NCBI GenBank assembly: GCA_016795285.1
Contig: JAEUIC010000001.1
Span: forward strand, 62,001 to 126,000
Direction: 5' to 3'
DNA from: Planctomycetota bacterium
GTDB lineage: Bacteria > Planctomycetota > B15-G4 > SIAN01
DNA: 64,000 nucleotides
Position numbers and translations under genes: made by a program. Within the stretch, counting starts at the first letter, position 1. Each line of letters starts with the position of its first letter. This document shows, in pieces, positions 27,017 through 35,780 of this stretch. The notes under the pieces were generated by a model. It searched no databases. It worked only from the letters and a program-made list of their open reading frames with translations, and was not told where the DNA came from.

Positions 27017-28289
27017 CCCCACGCCCGCCGCACGCCGGCGGGCGCTGCTGGCGATCGGCAGCGTGCTGCTGCTGGCCGCCTGCTACGCGCTGCGCCCCGC
27101 GCCGCGCCAGAGCTGGGACGAGGGGCGCTTCGGGCCGCTCGTCCCGCATCGCACCTTCCCGACCGACTGCTCGCTCTGCCACGTCGCCGAGCGGTGGGAC
27201 GTGCTGAAGCCCGACTTCACCTTCGACCACGCCGCGCAGACCGGCGTCGCGTTGGAGGGGGCGCACGCCGCCGCCGCCTGCCTGCGCTGCCACAACGATC
27301 GCGGCCCGGTCGCCGAGTTCGCGGTGCACGGCTGCCGCGGCTGCCACGTCGATCCGCACGAGGGGACGCTCGGCAGCGACTGCACCCAGTGCCACGACCA
27401 GCAGAGCTTCGCGCCGACCGGCCAGATCGCCGAGCACGCGCGCACCCGCTTCCCGCTCGCCGGCGCCCACCTCGCCGCCGCCTGCGATCGCTGCCATGAG
27501 CAGGCGCGCGTCGGCCGCTTCGTCGGGGCGCCGCTCGAGTGCGCCGCCTGCCACCAGGACGACCTCGCGCGCGCGACGAGCCCCGACCACACGGCGCTCG
27601 GCTACCAGCAGGAGTGCCAGCGCTGCCACTCGCCGACCGCCTGGGACGCGGCGCACTTCAACCACGCGACCTTCGCACTGGTCGGCCAGCACCGCGCGGC
27701 CGACTGCGCCGACTGCCACGTCGGCGGGATCTACGCTGGCACCGCGCGCGACTGCTACAGCTGCCATGCCGACGACTACGCCGCGACCAGCGCGCCCGAC
27801 CACCTGACGGCCGGCTTCGGGACGAGCTGCGAGCAGTGCCACACGCCGATCGGCTGGGGCCAGAACGGCTTCAACCACTCGACCTTCCCGCTCACCGGCC
27901 AGCACGCGGCGATCAGCTGCGACTCCTGCCACGCGGGCGGCACCTACGCCGGCACGCCGCGCGACTGCTACAGCTGCCATGCCGACGACTACGCCGGCGC
28001 CCAGAACCCCGACCACGTCGCCGCCGGCTTCGGCACCAGCTGCGAGCAGTGCCACACGACGGCGACCTGGGGCGACGGCAACTTCGACCACGACGCCTTC
28101 CCCATCAGCGGCGCGCACGGCGGGCTCGGCTGCTCCGACTGCCACACCACCGGCAACTACCCCGCCTTCTCCTGCATCGACTGCCACGAGCACCGCAAGT
28201 CGGAGGCGGACGCCGAGCACGACGACGTGAACGGCTACTCGTGGAGCAGCCCGGCTTGCCTCCAGTGCCATCCGGACGGCCGCGAATGA
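26994..28289 (+). CDS. 16-heme c-type cytochrome lipoprotein
   Basis: 431 residues with 16 CxxCH motifs. Start GTG 26994 has GGAG nine bases upstream and gives a signal peptide ending in LLLAAC, a lipobox, so the protein is probably lipid-anchored; it overlaps the 23-heme gene by 23 nt. The first third has c7-like hemes (CHVDPHEGT); the rest repeats a unit of about 71 residues containing GTSCEQCH, GQHAAISCDSCH and RDCYSCHADDY. Many histidines lie between motifs (FNHSTFPLTGQH). It could pass electrons from the 23-heme protein to the outer membrane, or reach the surface through the barrel encoded next. End-point acceptor is unknown. Confidence 0.92.
   Translation: MIATPDGDPTPAARRRALLAIGSVLLLAACYALRPAPRQSWDEGRFGPLVPHRTFPTDCSLCHVAERWDVLKPDFTFDHAAQTGVALEGAHAAAACLRCHNDRGPVAEFAVHGCRGCHVDPHEGTLGSDCTQCHDQQSFAPTGQIAEHARTRFPLAGAHLAAACDRCHEQARVGRFVGAPLECAACHQDDLARATSPDHTALGYQQECQRCHSPTAWDAAHFNHATFALVGQHRAADCADCHVGGIYAGTARDCYSCHADDYAATSAPDHLTAGFGTSCEQCHTPIGWGQNGFNHSTFPLTGQHAAISCDSCHAGGTYAGTPRDCYSCHADDYAGAQNPDHVAAGFGTSCEQCHTTATWGDGNFDHDAFPISGAHGGLGCSDCHTTGNYPAFSCIDCHEHRKSEADAEHDDVNGYSWSSPACLQCHPDGRE
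27746..27995 (+). repeat. 37-nt exact direct repeats, 213 nt apart, inside the 16-heme gene
   Basis: The 37 nt at 27746-27782 recur exactly at 27959-27995. They encode RDCYSCHADDYA. The period of 213 nt equals 71 codons, the length of the heme module, which indicates a recent in-frame module duplication. Confidence 0.8.
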
Positions 28290-29977
28290 GCGCCGCACGA
28301 AGCCCCGCGTCGCTGCTGCTCGCGCTGTTCGGCGCGTTGCCGACCGCGCGTGCCGCCGCGCAGGCGGTCGCGCTCGCCCCTGCGCGGCGCGCCTCACGCG
28401 ACGTCGAGACGACCGTGACGCAGGTCGCGGCCGACGGCGTCTACCTCGGAGTCGGTGGCGACGCCGGCGTCGTGGCCGGCACGCGCGGCACGCTCGAGCG
28501 CGACGGCCGCGTGCTGGCCGAGCTCGAGGTGCGCCACGTCGCTGCCGGCTCGTGCTTCGCCGCCTACGTGACGATCGAGCCCGACGCGGCGGTCCGCGCC
28601 GGCGATCGCGTGGTGCTGCGCGGCCTCGCCGAGCCGAAGCCGCCGACGCCGCGCGCGCCCGCCACGGGCGGCGGCGCCGCCGGCAGCGGTGCCGCGCCGG
28701 CCGCGGGCAGCGGCAGCGCGCCGTTCCAGCCGCTGCTCGCCCCGCCGGTCGCGGCCGGCACCGAGTCGCGCGGCAACTTCTTCCACGGCAGCGCCGGACT
28801 CGGCACGAGCTGGCTGCACGACGCGGAGAACGGTCGCGACTACACCAACCTGCGCCTCTTCGCGAGCGGCGACGTCGAACGGATCGGCGGCGAGCCGTGG
28901 TCGCTGCAGTTCCGCTTCGACCTGAATCGCCGCGGCGGCGACGGCTACGACGGCGATCCGAAGCAGGACGAGTGGCGGCTGCGCGCCGACACGCTGGTGG
29001 CGCGCCGCCACTTCGAAGATGGCAGCGTGATCGGGCTCGGCCGCTTCCTGCCGCACGCGCTCCCGGGCGTCGGCCGCATCGACGGCGCCTACGCGGAGAA
29101 GGTGGTCGGCGACGGCGCGCGGATCGGCAGCGCGCTCGGCTTCCGGCCCGATCGCGACGACCTCGGCGTGCGGCGCGACGAGCTCGTGCTGGCCGGCTGG
29201 GGAGCGCTCGAGCAGCGCTCGACCGGCGGCACGCGCTTCGGCGCCGCGCTCGGCGGCATGGCGAGCTGGTACGAGGGGAGTGCCGACCAGCACGCGCTGC
29301 TCGCCGACCTGAGCGCCCACTTCGCCGGCGGCCACTGGCTGCGCACCTCCGCGCAGCTCGACCTCTACGGCGGCGACGAGGCGCGCCGCTCCGGTGCCGG
29401 GCTCACCCGCCTCCACGCCAGCGGCTTCTGGCGCGCGAGCGAGGGCTTCGGCCTGCGCGGCAGCTGGTCACACTACGAGAACCCCGACACCGATTCGCTG
29501 CGCCGGATCGTGCCGAGCGACGCGAGCTACGGCCGCGGCCGCTCGCGCGCGGCGGTGGCGGCGCTCGAGTCGTGGAAGTCGGGACTCGCGCTGGAGCAGG
29601 AGCTCGCGGTCCTGATGGGCGACGGCACGCCGGCCGAGCTGCAGGGCACGCTGCGCGCGCGCGACGCGACGCTGTTCGGCGCCGAGACGTTCGGCGGCGA
29701 CCTCGCCGTGTTCAACCTGGTGGGACTCGACCAGGAGGGCTTCGGCGGCGGCGCCGGGCTGACCTGGACGCCGTCGGGCGACCTCTCGCTGCGGCTCGGC
29801 TGGGACGCGACGACGCTCGAGATCGACGGCGGCGACGCCTACTTCAGCCAGACGGCCTCGCTGTTCGCGAGCCAGCAGCTCGGCCGCGCGGCTTCGCTCT
29901 GGCTGCGGTTGGCGAAGAGCCTCGGCGACGACCTCGACACCCTCTCCGCCGACCTCGGCATCACCTGGCGCTTCTGA
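28286..29977 (+). CDS. outer-membrane beta-barrel protein of the multiheme conduit
   Basis: 563 residues. A signal peptide (to about residue 27) precedes a small beta domain (about 35-112; VETTVTQVAADGVYLGVGGDAG). A Gly/Ala/Pro linker follows (about 114-150), then a long series of alternating polar/aromatic beta strands (about 160-563) that ends in TWRF. A C-terminal Phe after alternating residues is the usual BAM-recognition signal of outer-membrane barrels. The strands (for instance LQFRFDLNRRGGDGYDGD, DLSLRLGWDATTLEI) fit a barrel of 16 or more. Position, ATGA-coupled directly after the 16-heme gene, suggests that it is the porin sheath of a porin-cytochrome conduit. I do not recognise a named family. 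Confidence 0.8.
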   Translation: MSAARSPASLLLALFGALPTARAAAQAVALAPARRASRDVETTVTQVAADGVYLGVGGDAGVVAGTRGTLERDGRVLAELEVRHVAAGSCFAAYVTIEPDAAVRAGDRVVLRGLAEPKPPTPRAPATGGGAAGSGAAPAAGSGSAPFQPLLAPPVAAGTESRGNFFHGSAGLGTSWLHDAENGRDYTNLRLFASGDVERIGGEPWSLQFRFDLNRRGGDGYDGDPKQDEWRLRADTLVARRHFEDGSVIGLGRFLPHALPGVGRIDGAYAEKVVGDGARIGSALGFRPDRDDLGVRRDELVLAGWGALEQRSTGGTRFGAALGGMASWYEGSADQHALLADLSAHFAGGHWLRTSAQLDLYGGDEARRSGAGLTRLHASGFWRASEGFGLRGSWSHYENPDTDSLRRIVPSDASYGRGRSRAAVAALESWKSGLALEQELAVLMGDGTPAELQGTLRARDATLFGAETFGGDLAVFNLVGLDQEGFGGGAGLTWTPSGDLSLRLGWDATTLEIDGGDAYFSQTASLFASQQLGRAASLWLRLAKSLGDDLDTLSADLGITWRF

Positions 29978-30006
29978 GCGCGCCTCTCCCGGAGAGCGAC
30001 GACCCG

Positions 30007-31395
30007 ATGCTTCCCTCCCTCCTCGGATTCGCCGCGGCGCTGGTGCCGCTGCTGCTGCTGCTCGCGTGGCTCGAGCGGCGCGCGGCGCGGCAGCGCGAGG
30101 CGGCGGCGCGCGCCGAGCTCGACGACGCGCGCGCGCGCGGCTCCGACCAGCCGCTGGCGCAGCATCCGCAGATCGACGCGCTGCAGTGCGTCGGCTGCGG
30201 GCTCTGCGTGAAGGCGTGCCCCGAGGAGGGGGTGCTGGCGGTGCTGGACGGCGTCGCGCGCGTGGTGCACGGCGCGCGCTGCGTCGGCCACGGCCGCTGC
30301 GAGATCGCCTGTCCGGTCGGCGCGCTCCACGTCGGGCTCGGCGCGCTGGCACAACGCGACGACCTGCCGATCCTGTCGGCGACGCAGGAGTCGAGCGTGC
30401 CGGGCCTCTTCGTCGCCGGAGAGCTCTCCGGCATCGCGCTGATCCGCCACGCGATCGGCCAGGCGACCACCGCCGTCGACGAGATCGCGCGGCGCAGCGG
30501 CGGTCGCAGCGCGGCGGCGCCGGTCGTCGACGTGGCGATCGTCGGCGCGGGGCCGGCCGGCCTCGCCGCGGCGCTGCGCTCGATCGAGCAGGGGCTCACG
30601 CACGTGCTGCTCGAGCAGGATGCGCTCGGCGGCACGCTGCTCCACTACCCGCGCCAGAAGCTGGTGATGACGCAGCCGGTCGAGCTGCCGCTGCTCGGGC
30701 GGCTGAAGAAGAGCGAGTACCTGAAGGAGGAGCTCGTCGAGTTGTTCGAGGAGGCGGCGCGCCGCTTCCCGCTGCAGGTGCGCACCCAGACGCGCGTCGA
30801 GTCGATCGAGCGCGAGGGCGACTGCTTCGTGGTGACGACGCGCAGCGGCGCGAACGGCGACGAGGTCGGCGAGGTGCGCGCGCGCCACGTCGTGCTGGCG
30901 CTCGGCCGGCGCGGCACGCCGCGCAAGCTCGAGGTGCCGGGCGAGGAGCTGCCGAAGGTCGCCTACCGGCTGATCGACGCGGCGCTCTGGCGCAACGCCG
31001 ACCTGCTGGTGGTGGGCGGCGGCGACAGCGCGGTCGAGGCGGCGCTGGCGCTGGCCGGGCAGCCGGGCAACCGCGTGACGCTCAGCTACCGCAAGGAGGC
31101 GTTCTTCCGGCTGAAGCGGAGGAACGAGGAGCGCATCGCCGCAGCGCAGGCGAGCGGCCGCGTGCAGGTGCTCTTCCGCAGCGACGTGGTCGCGATCGAT
31201 CGCGACGCGGTGACGCTGACCGTGCGCGAGCGCGACGGCTTGCGCACGGTCACGCTCGACAACCAGCAGCTCTTCGTCTTCGCGGGCGGCACTCCGCCCT
31301 TCGGGCTGCTGCGCGCCGCCGGCGTCGCGTTCCCGCCGTCGCAGGAGGCCGCCGCCGGCGCGCCCGAACCGGCGCGCACCCGCGGCGACCGCTGA
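30007..31395 (+). CDS. ferredoxin-FAD-NAD(P)H oxidoreductase fusion, membrane-anchored
   Basis: 462 residues. One N-terminal helix (about 4-22) anchors it. Residues 61-102 hold two Fe-S cluster motifs: C61xxC64xxC67xxxC71P, and C92xxH95xxC98xxxC102P, where a His replaces the second Cys. A thioredoxin-reductase-like flavoprotein follows, with FAD motif GAGPAG (180-185) and NAD(P) motif GGGDSA further on; the redox CxxC of thioredoxin reductases is absent. A segment VPGLFVAGELSG (131-142), like the FAD-closing motif normally at the C-terminus of such enzymes, lies before the FAD domain. It probably links NAD(P)H and a ferredoxin-type acceptor to the cytochromes encoded just upstream (29 nt gap). 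Direction of electron flow is not evident. Confidence 0.88.
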   Translation: MLPSLLGFAAALVPLLLLLAWLERRAARQREAAARAELDDARARGSDQPLAQHPQIDALQCVGCGLCVKACPEEGVLAVLDGVARVVHGARCVGHGRCEIACPVGALHVGLGALAQRDDLPILSATQESSVPGLFVAGELSGIALIRHAIGQATTAVDEIARRSGGRSAAAPVVDVAIVGAGPAGLAAALRSIEQGLTHVLLEQDALGGTLLHYPRQKLVMTQPVELPLLGRLKKSEYLKEELVELFEEAARRFPLQVRTQTRVESIEREGDCFVVTTRSGANGDEVGEVRARHVVLALGRRGTPRKLEVPGEELPKVAYRLIDAALWRNADLLVVGGGDSAVEAALALAGQPGNRVTLSYRKEAFFRLKRRNEERIAAAQASGRVQVLFRSDVVAIDRDAVTLTVRERDGLRTVTLDNQQLFVFAGGTPPFGLLRAAGVAFPPSQEAAAGAPEPARTRGDR

Positions 31396-31396
31396 C

Positions 31397-33313
31397 TCAG
31401 CGCGACACGTACTCGAGCCACGCGCCCCCGGCGTCGAAGCGCAACGCCATCACGGCGCCGCCCGGCAGGTGCTTCTTCAGCAGCGCGTTGTCGATCGTGG
31501 CGAACGCCTCGACGAAGGCGAGCCCGCGCTGCTGCACCGGCGACAGCGACGGCGGCTCCTCGGCGGAGCCGGCGTCCTGCTCGTCGCCGTAGATCTCCTC
31601 CGGCTCCAGCTTCTCCGTGTCGCCGTAGTCGTCCCACTCCTCGTACCCGCCGCCCTCGAGCGTGTCGGTCGCGGCACCGCCGAGCGAGTCGAACAGCTCG
31701 GGCGAGTTCGCGCTCCAGATCAGCACTCCCGGCACGCCGCCGAGCCCCGCTCGCTGCCGCGCGAAGACTTCCGATCCGTGCAGGTTGGCCAGCTCCGGAT
31801 TCGAGCGGCGGCGCAGCAGGTCCTGCAGGATCGAGAGCGACGGCGACGTGAGCATGGCGTCCTCGACGATCGCGTAGTGGATCGTGACGGGCCCCAACGG
31901 CAGCGAGTAGATCAGCTGCCCCTCGAACTCGCTCTTGCGGCGCGCCGCGTGCATCCCCTGGCTGCGCAGCAGCTTGTCGATCGACGCGCCGAGCGCCGCG
32001 CTGTTGCTGGTGCCGAGCAGCAGCGAGAAGTTGACCGACGCGCTGCCGCCGGCACCCATCCCCATGAACGACTCCTCCGGCTCGGTCGCGAGGACCGTGA
32101 AGGCGAGTCGGCCGTCGAGGTGGTCGAGCAGGTCGCGGCGCGGCTGGAACTGCTCCTGCGCCGCGGCCGCCGGGTCGTTCCCTTCGGGCGCCGGCTCGCC
32201 GAAGAGCGAGCCCATGCCCGCCTCCTTGGCCAGCGCGTCCGCCGCATCGAGCCCCGCCTTCAGGTCGAGCTGCAGCCCGATCGCCGCCACCGCATCGACC
32301 GGCAGCAGCTTGAAGAGCTCGTGCGGGCCGCCGACCACCAGCGCCTGCAGCACCGCCGCGATGCCCCCCTGGCCCCACGCCTGGCGCAACTGCATGCGCA
32401 TGCCGTCGGCATCCATCGCGAGATGGGCGCCGAGCGGGCCGAAGCGATCGAGGCCGAGCGTGCGCTGCAGCTGCGTGTCGGGCGACTCGCTGCCATCCTC
32501 GAGCGGCGGCGACTGCGCCGCGCGGATCTGCCGGCCGGTGTCGAAGAAGAACTTGACGCCGCCGACGCGCGCCGCGAGCGACTCGCGGAACTCCTGCTGC
32601 GCGCCGAGCGCCTCGCCGCCCGCCCCATCGAGCGCCTGCACGAAGGCGACGAAGTCTTCGCGCTCGAGCGCCTTGCCGACCGCCGTGCCGAGCGCGAGCG
32701 TGCTGCCCGCCTGCGCCATCTGGAAGCGGCCCTGGTCCTCGCTGCCGAGCGGCGTGATCTGCATCAGGTCGTGCTCGCCGACCTTGTCGTGCTTGGCGAC
32801 CGCCTCGCCCGCCTCGACCATCTTCTCGAGCGCGGTCGCCAGCAGCGCCCGCAGCTCGGGCGCGTGCGCGGTCGACTCGAACGCCGCGACGCCGTGGCCG
32901 TCGCTCCCGTTCGCCATCAGGTCGCCGCCGACCGCGAAGGCGAGCCGCCCGTCGATCTTCGCCATCATGTCGACCAGGTCGACGCCGAGCTCCTCGCGCG
33001 AGTCGTCGGCCAGCGCCGCCAGCAGCGCCGCGAAGCTCTCGCGCACCGGCGCCGCCGCTTCGTCGCCGACCAGCCGCCCGAACGGCGACGCGCGCCAGTC
33101 GGCGAGCAGGTCATCGAGATGGTCGATGCCGACGAAGAACAGCGTGTCGGCCGCCACCACCGACTCGTAGCCGGGGCCGCGCGCGGGAGCGGCAGCCGCG
33201 GGCGCGCTCTCCTGCGCCGGCGGCGCAGCGGCAGGCGCGGCCGGCGCGGGCGTCTCCTGCGGAACGAAGGCGAGCGACGCGGGCAGGGCGGCGAACAGCC
33301 AGGGACGCGACAT
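31397..33313 (-). CDS. secreted protein of unknown function, Ala/Pro-rich N-terminus
   Basis: 638 residues, exported: a signal peptide ending near LAFVPQE, then a low-complexity Ala/Pro/Glu stretch (about 22-48). The body alternates helices and strands with two similar-looking halves, each with a DGRLAF strand (AKIDGRLAFAVGGDL and DHLDGRLAFTVLATE) and a following LGT turn, resembling DUF3352-type proteins seen in many bacteria; this assignment is tentative. An acidic segment (EEWDDYGDTEKLEPEEIYGDEQD) lies near the C-terminus. Start ATG 33313 has AGGAG about eight bases upstream. It is 5 nt downstream of the FG-GAP gene, so the two form an operon. Confidence 0.75.
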   Translation of the reverse strand: MSRPWLFAALPASLAFVPQETPAPAAPAAAPPAQESAPAAAAPARGPGYESVVAADTLFFVGIDHLDDLLADWRASPFGRLVGDEAAAPVRESFAALLAALADDSREELGVDLVDMMAKIDGRLAFAVGGDLMANGSDGHGVAAFESTAHAPELRALLATALEKMVEAGEAVAKHDKVGEHDLMQITPLGSEDQGRFQMAQAGSTLALGTAVGKALEREDFVAFVQALDGAGGEALGAQQEFRESLAARVGGVKFFFDTGRQIRAAQSPPLEDGSESPDTQLQRTLGLDRFGPLGAHLAMDADGMRMQLRQAWGQGGIAAVLQALVVGGPHELFKLLPVDAVAAIGLQLDLKAGLDAADALAKEAGMGSLFGEPAPEGNDPAAAAQEQFQPRRDLLDHLDGRLAFTVLATEPEESFMGMGAGGSASVNFSLLLGTSNSAALGASIDKLLRSQGMHAARRKSEFEGQLIYSLPLGPVTIHYAIVEDAMLTSPSLSILQDLLRRRSNPELANLHGSEVFARQRAGLGGVPGVLIWSANSPELFDSLGGAATDTLEGGGYEEWDDYGDTEKLEPEEIYGDEQDAGSAEEPPSLSPVQQRGLAFVEAFATIDNALLKKHLPGGAVMALRFDAGGAWLEYVSR

Positions 33314-33318
33314 CGGGA

Positions 33319-35631
33319 TCACTCCTGCGGATAGACGAGGATGCGGTCGTGGACCAGCAGGGCGAGGTCCTGCTTCGAGTCCCCGTTCAGGTCGGCCACC
33401 ACCAGTTCGCGCGGCTCGCGGCCGCCGCCGCCGTCGCGCTCGAAGAGGCTCTCCTCGTAGACGGGGAACTGCAGCACGTGGTGCAGCTTCCCGTCGACGT
33501 GGGCCGCGATGGTGACGAGGTGCTTGCTCGAGTCGGTGACGATCGCGTCGACGATGCCGTCGCCGTTCACGTCGCCGAACGCGAGCTGGTCGAGGAAGGC
33601 GTTCTTCAGCGGGCTCTCGTAGTCGTCGGTCTCGACGAAGCCGGGATCGGCGCGCCCCGACTGCACGACGGCGAAGCGCTCGGCCGCCAGCAGCACGACG
33701 TCGCGCGCGCCGTCGCCATCGAGGTCGGCGACGCGCAGCCCCTTCACCTCGAGGTCGGCCGTCTCGGTGCGCGCGATGGTGCGCGCCGCGCCGTCCACCA
33801 GCCGCAGCGCGCGCAGCGTGCGGCTGGTCTTGTCGTGCACCAGGATCTCGGGCTTGCCGTCGCCGTCCAGATCGCCCGCCGCGACGCAGCCGACCTTCGC
33901 CGACGCCTCCTCGAGGTTCCACTGCGCGACGACCTGCGGCACTCCCTTCGGGCCGAGCGTGAAGGCGCGCGCGAAGTTGGGGCCGGGCACCAGCAGCTCG
34001 ACGGTGCCGTCGCCGTCGACGTCGCCGTGGAAGAGCGCCGTGCGCGGCACCCCCTTCAGCAGGCCGAGCCCCGGCACGTCCTGCGTCTCGACCTGCGTCC
34101 AGGTGAGCGTTCCATCGGCGCCCTTGCCGGCCAGCAGGATGCGCGGCACCTCGGTCGGCACCGTGATGAACGCGTCGCGCAGCCCGTCGCGGTTCAGGTC
34201 GATCAGCCAGAGGTCGTTCGGGTCGGTCGGCAGCTTCTTGAGCTCGACGGTGAACGGCTCGCCGCCCGCGACGCGCACCAGCGACCAGCTGCGCGCCGCC
34301 CCCTTGCCGTTGGCGAGCAGCGCCAGCGCGCTTTGCTTGCCGCTGCCGTCGAGGTCGGCGGCGTCGAGCGCCAGCAGCGCGTCGGCCTTGTAGCCGAGCG
34401 GCTCGGGGAAGCCGGGGTGGCCGTTCGCGCCGACCTTCGCCACGCCGATCGCCCCCTCCTCGGGCGCCGCGACCAGCAGCTCCGCCTTGCCGTCGCCATC
34501 GAGGTCGGCGAGACGCGGGTGGCGCGCGCCGACGAAGCTGGCGAACGGCTCGCCGCGGCTCGCGAGCCCGTCGGGATCAGCGCCGTGGCGCACGACACGA
34601 GCAGCCGAAGGCTCGCAGACCAGCAGCTCGACCTTGCCGTCGCCGTCCAAGTCGCAGAGCAGCTCGTCGCGCGGCTTCTCGTCCTTCTGGGTCGAGTAGG
34701 CCACGAGGCGCGGCGAGGAGAGGAGGATCTCGCCGGGACGCGCCACCGCGCCGGCCCCCGCGTACTCGAGCAGCGCGACGCGCCCGCTGCGGCGGCGCAC
34801 CGCGGCGACGTCGGCCTTGCCGTCGCGATCGAGATCGGCGAGCGCGTAGCTGCGCAGCTCGGTGAACGGGAAGAGGCGTTCGGGGCCGAACTCGCCGGCG
34901 CCGCGGCTCAGGCGGAAGCGCAGCGGCGCGTCGGCGTCGGCCTTCACGTAGAGGAGGTCGCCCTTGCCGTCGCCGTCGAGGTCGGCCAGCGCGAAGCCGT
35001 CGGGCGATGCGCTCGAGTTCAGGAGCTCCGGCCCTTCGGCGAGCCGCCCGTCGCCGCCCTGCAGGAAGAGCTGCGTCTTCTTGCGGCCGAGCACCAGCAC
35101 GTCGGCGCGGCCGTCGCCGTCGACGTCGCCGCAGCGCACCGCCTGCGCGACGTTCGAGAGCTCGTCGAGGTCGAGGCGGACGCGCTCGGAGAAGCCGCCC
35201 TTCGCGTCGCGGTAGGCGACCGTGAGCTTCTGCGAGTCGCCGACGAAGGCGAGGTCGTTCTTGCCGTCGCCGTTCAGGTCGGCGATGGCGAGCGAGCTCA
35301 CCTTCTGCTCGGTGGCGAAGGAGTCGCGCCCGAAGTGCACCTCGTCGGGGAAGTCGTTCATCCCGTCGCCCGCCTGCGTCGCGGCCGAGTCGCGCAGCGG
35401 CTCGCCGGCGGAGCGCTGCAGCAGGAAGTCGATGCGCGCCTTCGAGTTGTTGATGACGGCGAGGTCGGTGTCGCCGTCGCTGTCGACGTCGGCCGCGATC
35501 AGCTTGAAGAGGCCGTCGTTCAGGCGCGAGTTGACCAGCCCGGTGAAGCCGTACTCCTCGGGCCGCGGCACCCCCGGCGCGACGAGGAGGGCGCCGCCGA
35601 GGGCGAGCGCGGACAGCTGCGTGCATTGCAT
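33319..35631 (-). CDS. secreted FG-GAP/VCBS beta-propeller protein
   Basis: 770 residues. A signal peptide (to about residue 20) precedes some 14 FG-GAP-type repeats, seen as DVDSDGDTDLA, DLNGDGKNDLA, DVDGDGRADVL, DLDGDGKGDLL, DVDGDGTVEL and others, each a calcium-binding DxDxDG loop followed by a beta strand. This predicts one or two seven-bladed propellers of integrin-alpha type. Such proteins act in adhesion or scaffold roles on cell surfaces; no catalytic site is visible. Start ATG 35631 has GGGAG at a good distance. First gene of a two-gene operon with the unknown secreted protein. Confidence 0.9.
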   Translation of the reverse strand: MQCTQLSALALGGALLVAPGVPRPEEYGFTGLVNSRLNDGLFKLIAADVDSDGDTDLAVINNSKARIDFLLQRSAGEPLRDSAATQAGDGMNDFPDEVHFGRDSFATEQKVSSLAIADLNGDGKNDLAFVGDSQKLTVAYRDAKGGFSERVRLDLDELSNVAQAVRCGDVDGDGRADVLVLGRKKTQLFLQGGDGRLAEGPELLNSSASPDGFALADLDGDGKGDLLYVKADADAPLRFRLSRGAGEFGPERLFPFTELRSYALADLDRDGKADVAAVRRRSGRVALLEYAGAGAVARPGEILLSSPRLVAYSTQKDEKPRDELLCDLDGDGKVELLVCEPSAARVVRHGADPDGLASRGEPFASFVGARHPRLADLDGDGKAELLVAAPEEGAIGVAKVGANGHPGFPEPLGYKADALLALDAADLDGSGKQSALALLANGKGAARSWSLVRVAGGEPFTVELKKLPTDPNDLWLIDLNRDGLRDAFITVPTEVPRILLAGKGADGTLTWTQVETQDVPGLGLLKGVPRTALFHGDVDGDGTVELLVPGPNFARAFTLGPKGVPQVVAQWNLEEASAKVGCVAAGDLDGDGKPEILVHDKTSRTLRALRLVDGAARTIARTETADLEVKGLRVADLDGDGARDVVLLAAERFAVVQSGRADPGFVETDDYESPLKNAFLDQLAFGDVNGDGIVDAIVTDSSKHLVTIAAHVDGKLHHVLQFPVYEESLFERDGGGGREPRELVVADLNGDSKQDLALLVHDRILVYPQE

Positions 35632-35657
35632 CGAGCGGCTCCCGAATGAGGGGCGGC

Positions 35658-35663
35658 ATCGTA
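35658..35663 (-). promoter_or_regulatory. candidate -10 for the FG-GAP operon
   Basis: TACGAT on the minus strand within CCGCTACGAT, the same ten bases as at 3400-3409. It is 26 nt before the ATG at 35631. Confidence 0.4.
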
Positions 35664-35708
35664 GCGGAGGCTCCGATCGCTCGCGCGCGCTCGCGTGCAC
35701 GCCGCCGC

Positions 35709-35714
35709 TACACT
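35709..35714 (+). promoter_or_regulatory. candidate -10 for the serine protease gene
   Basis: TACACT in CCGCTACACTGC, 66 nt before the ATG at 35781. No convincing -35 hexamer. Together with the minus-strand element at 35658 it makes a divergent promoter region. Confidence 0.35.
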
Positions 35715-35780
35715 GCGCCGCCTCGATCGCCCGAAGCCGCGCGCGCTGCGTTGCCGCGGTGGCGCGACATGGAGCTCACG

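Noticed and set aside
25112..28289. Regular repeats that look at first like a CRISPR-type array
   Set aside because: They are in-frame CxxCH heme modules; spacing is not uniform and no cas genes are near.
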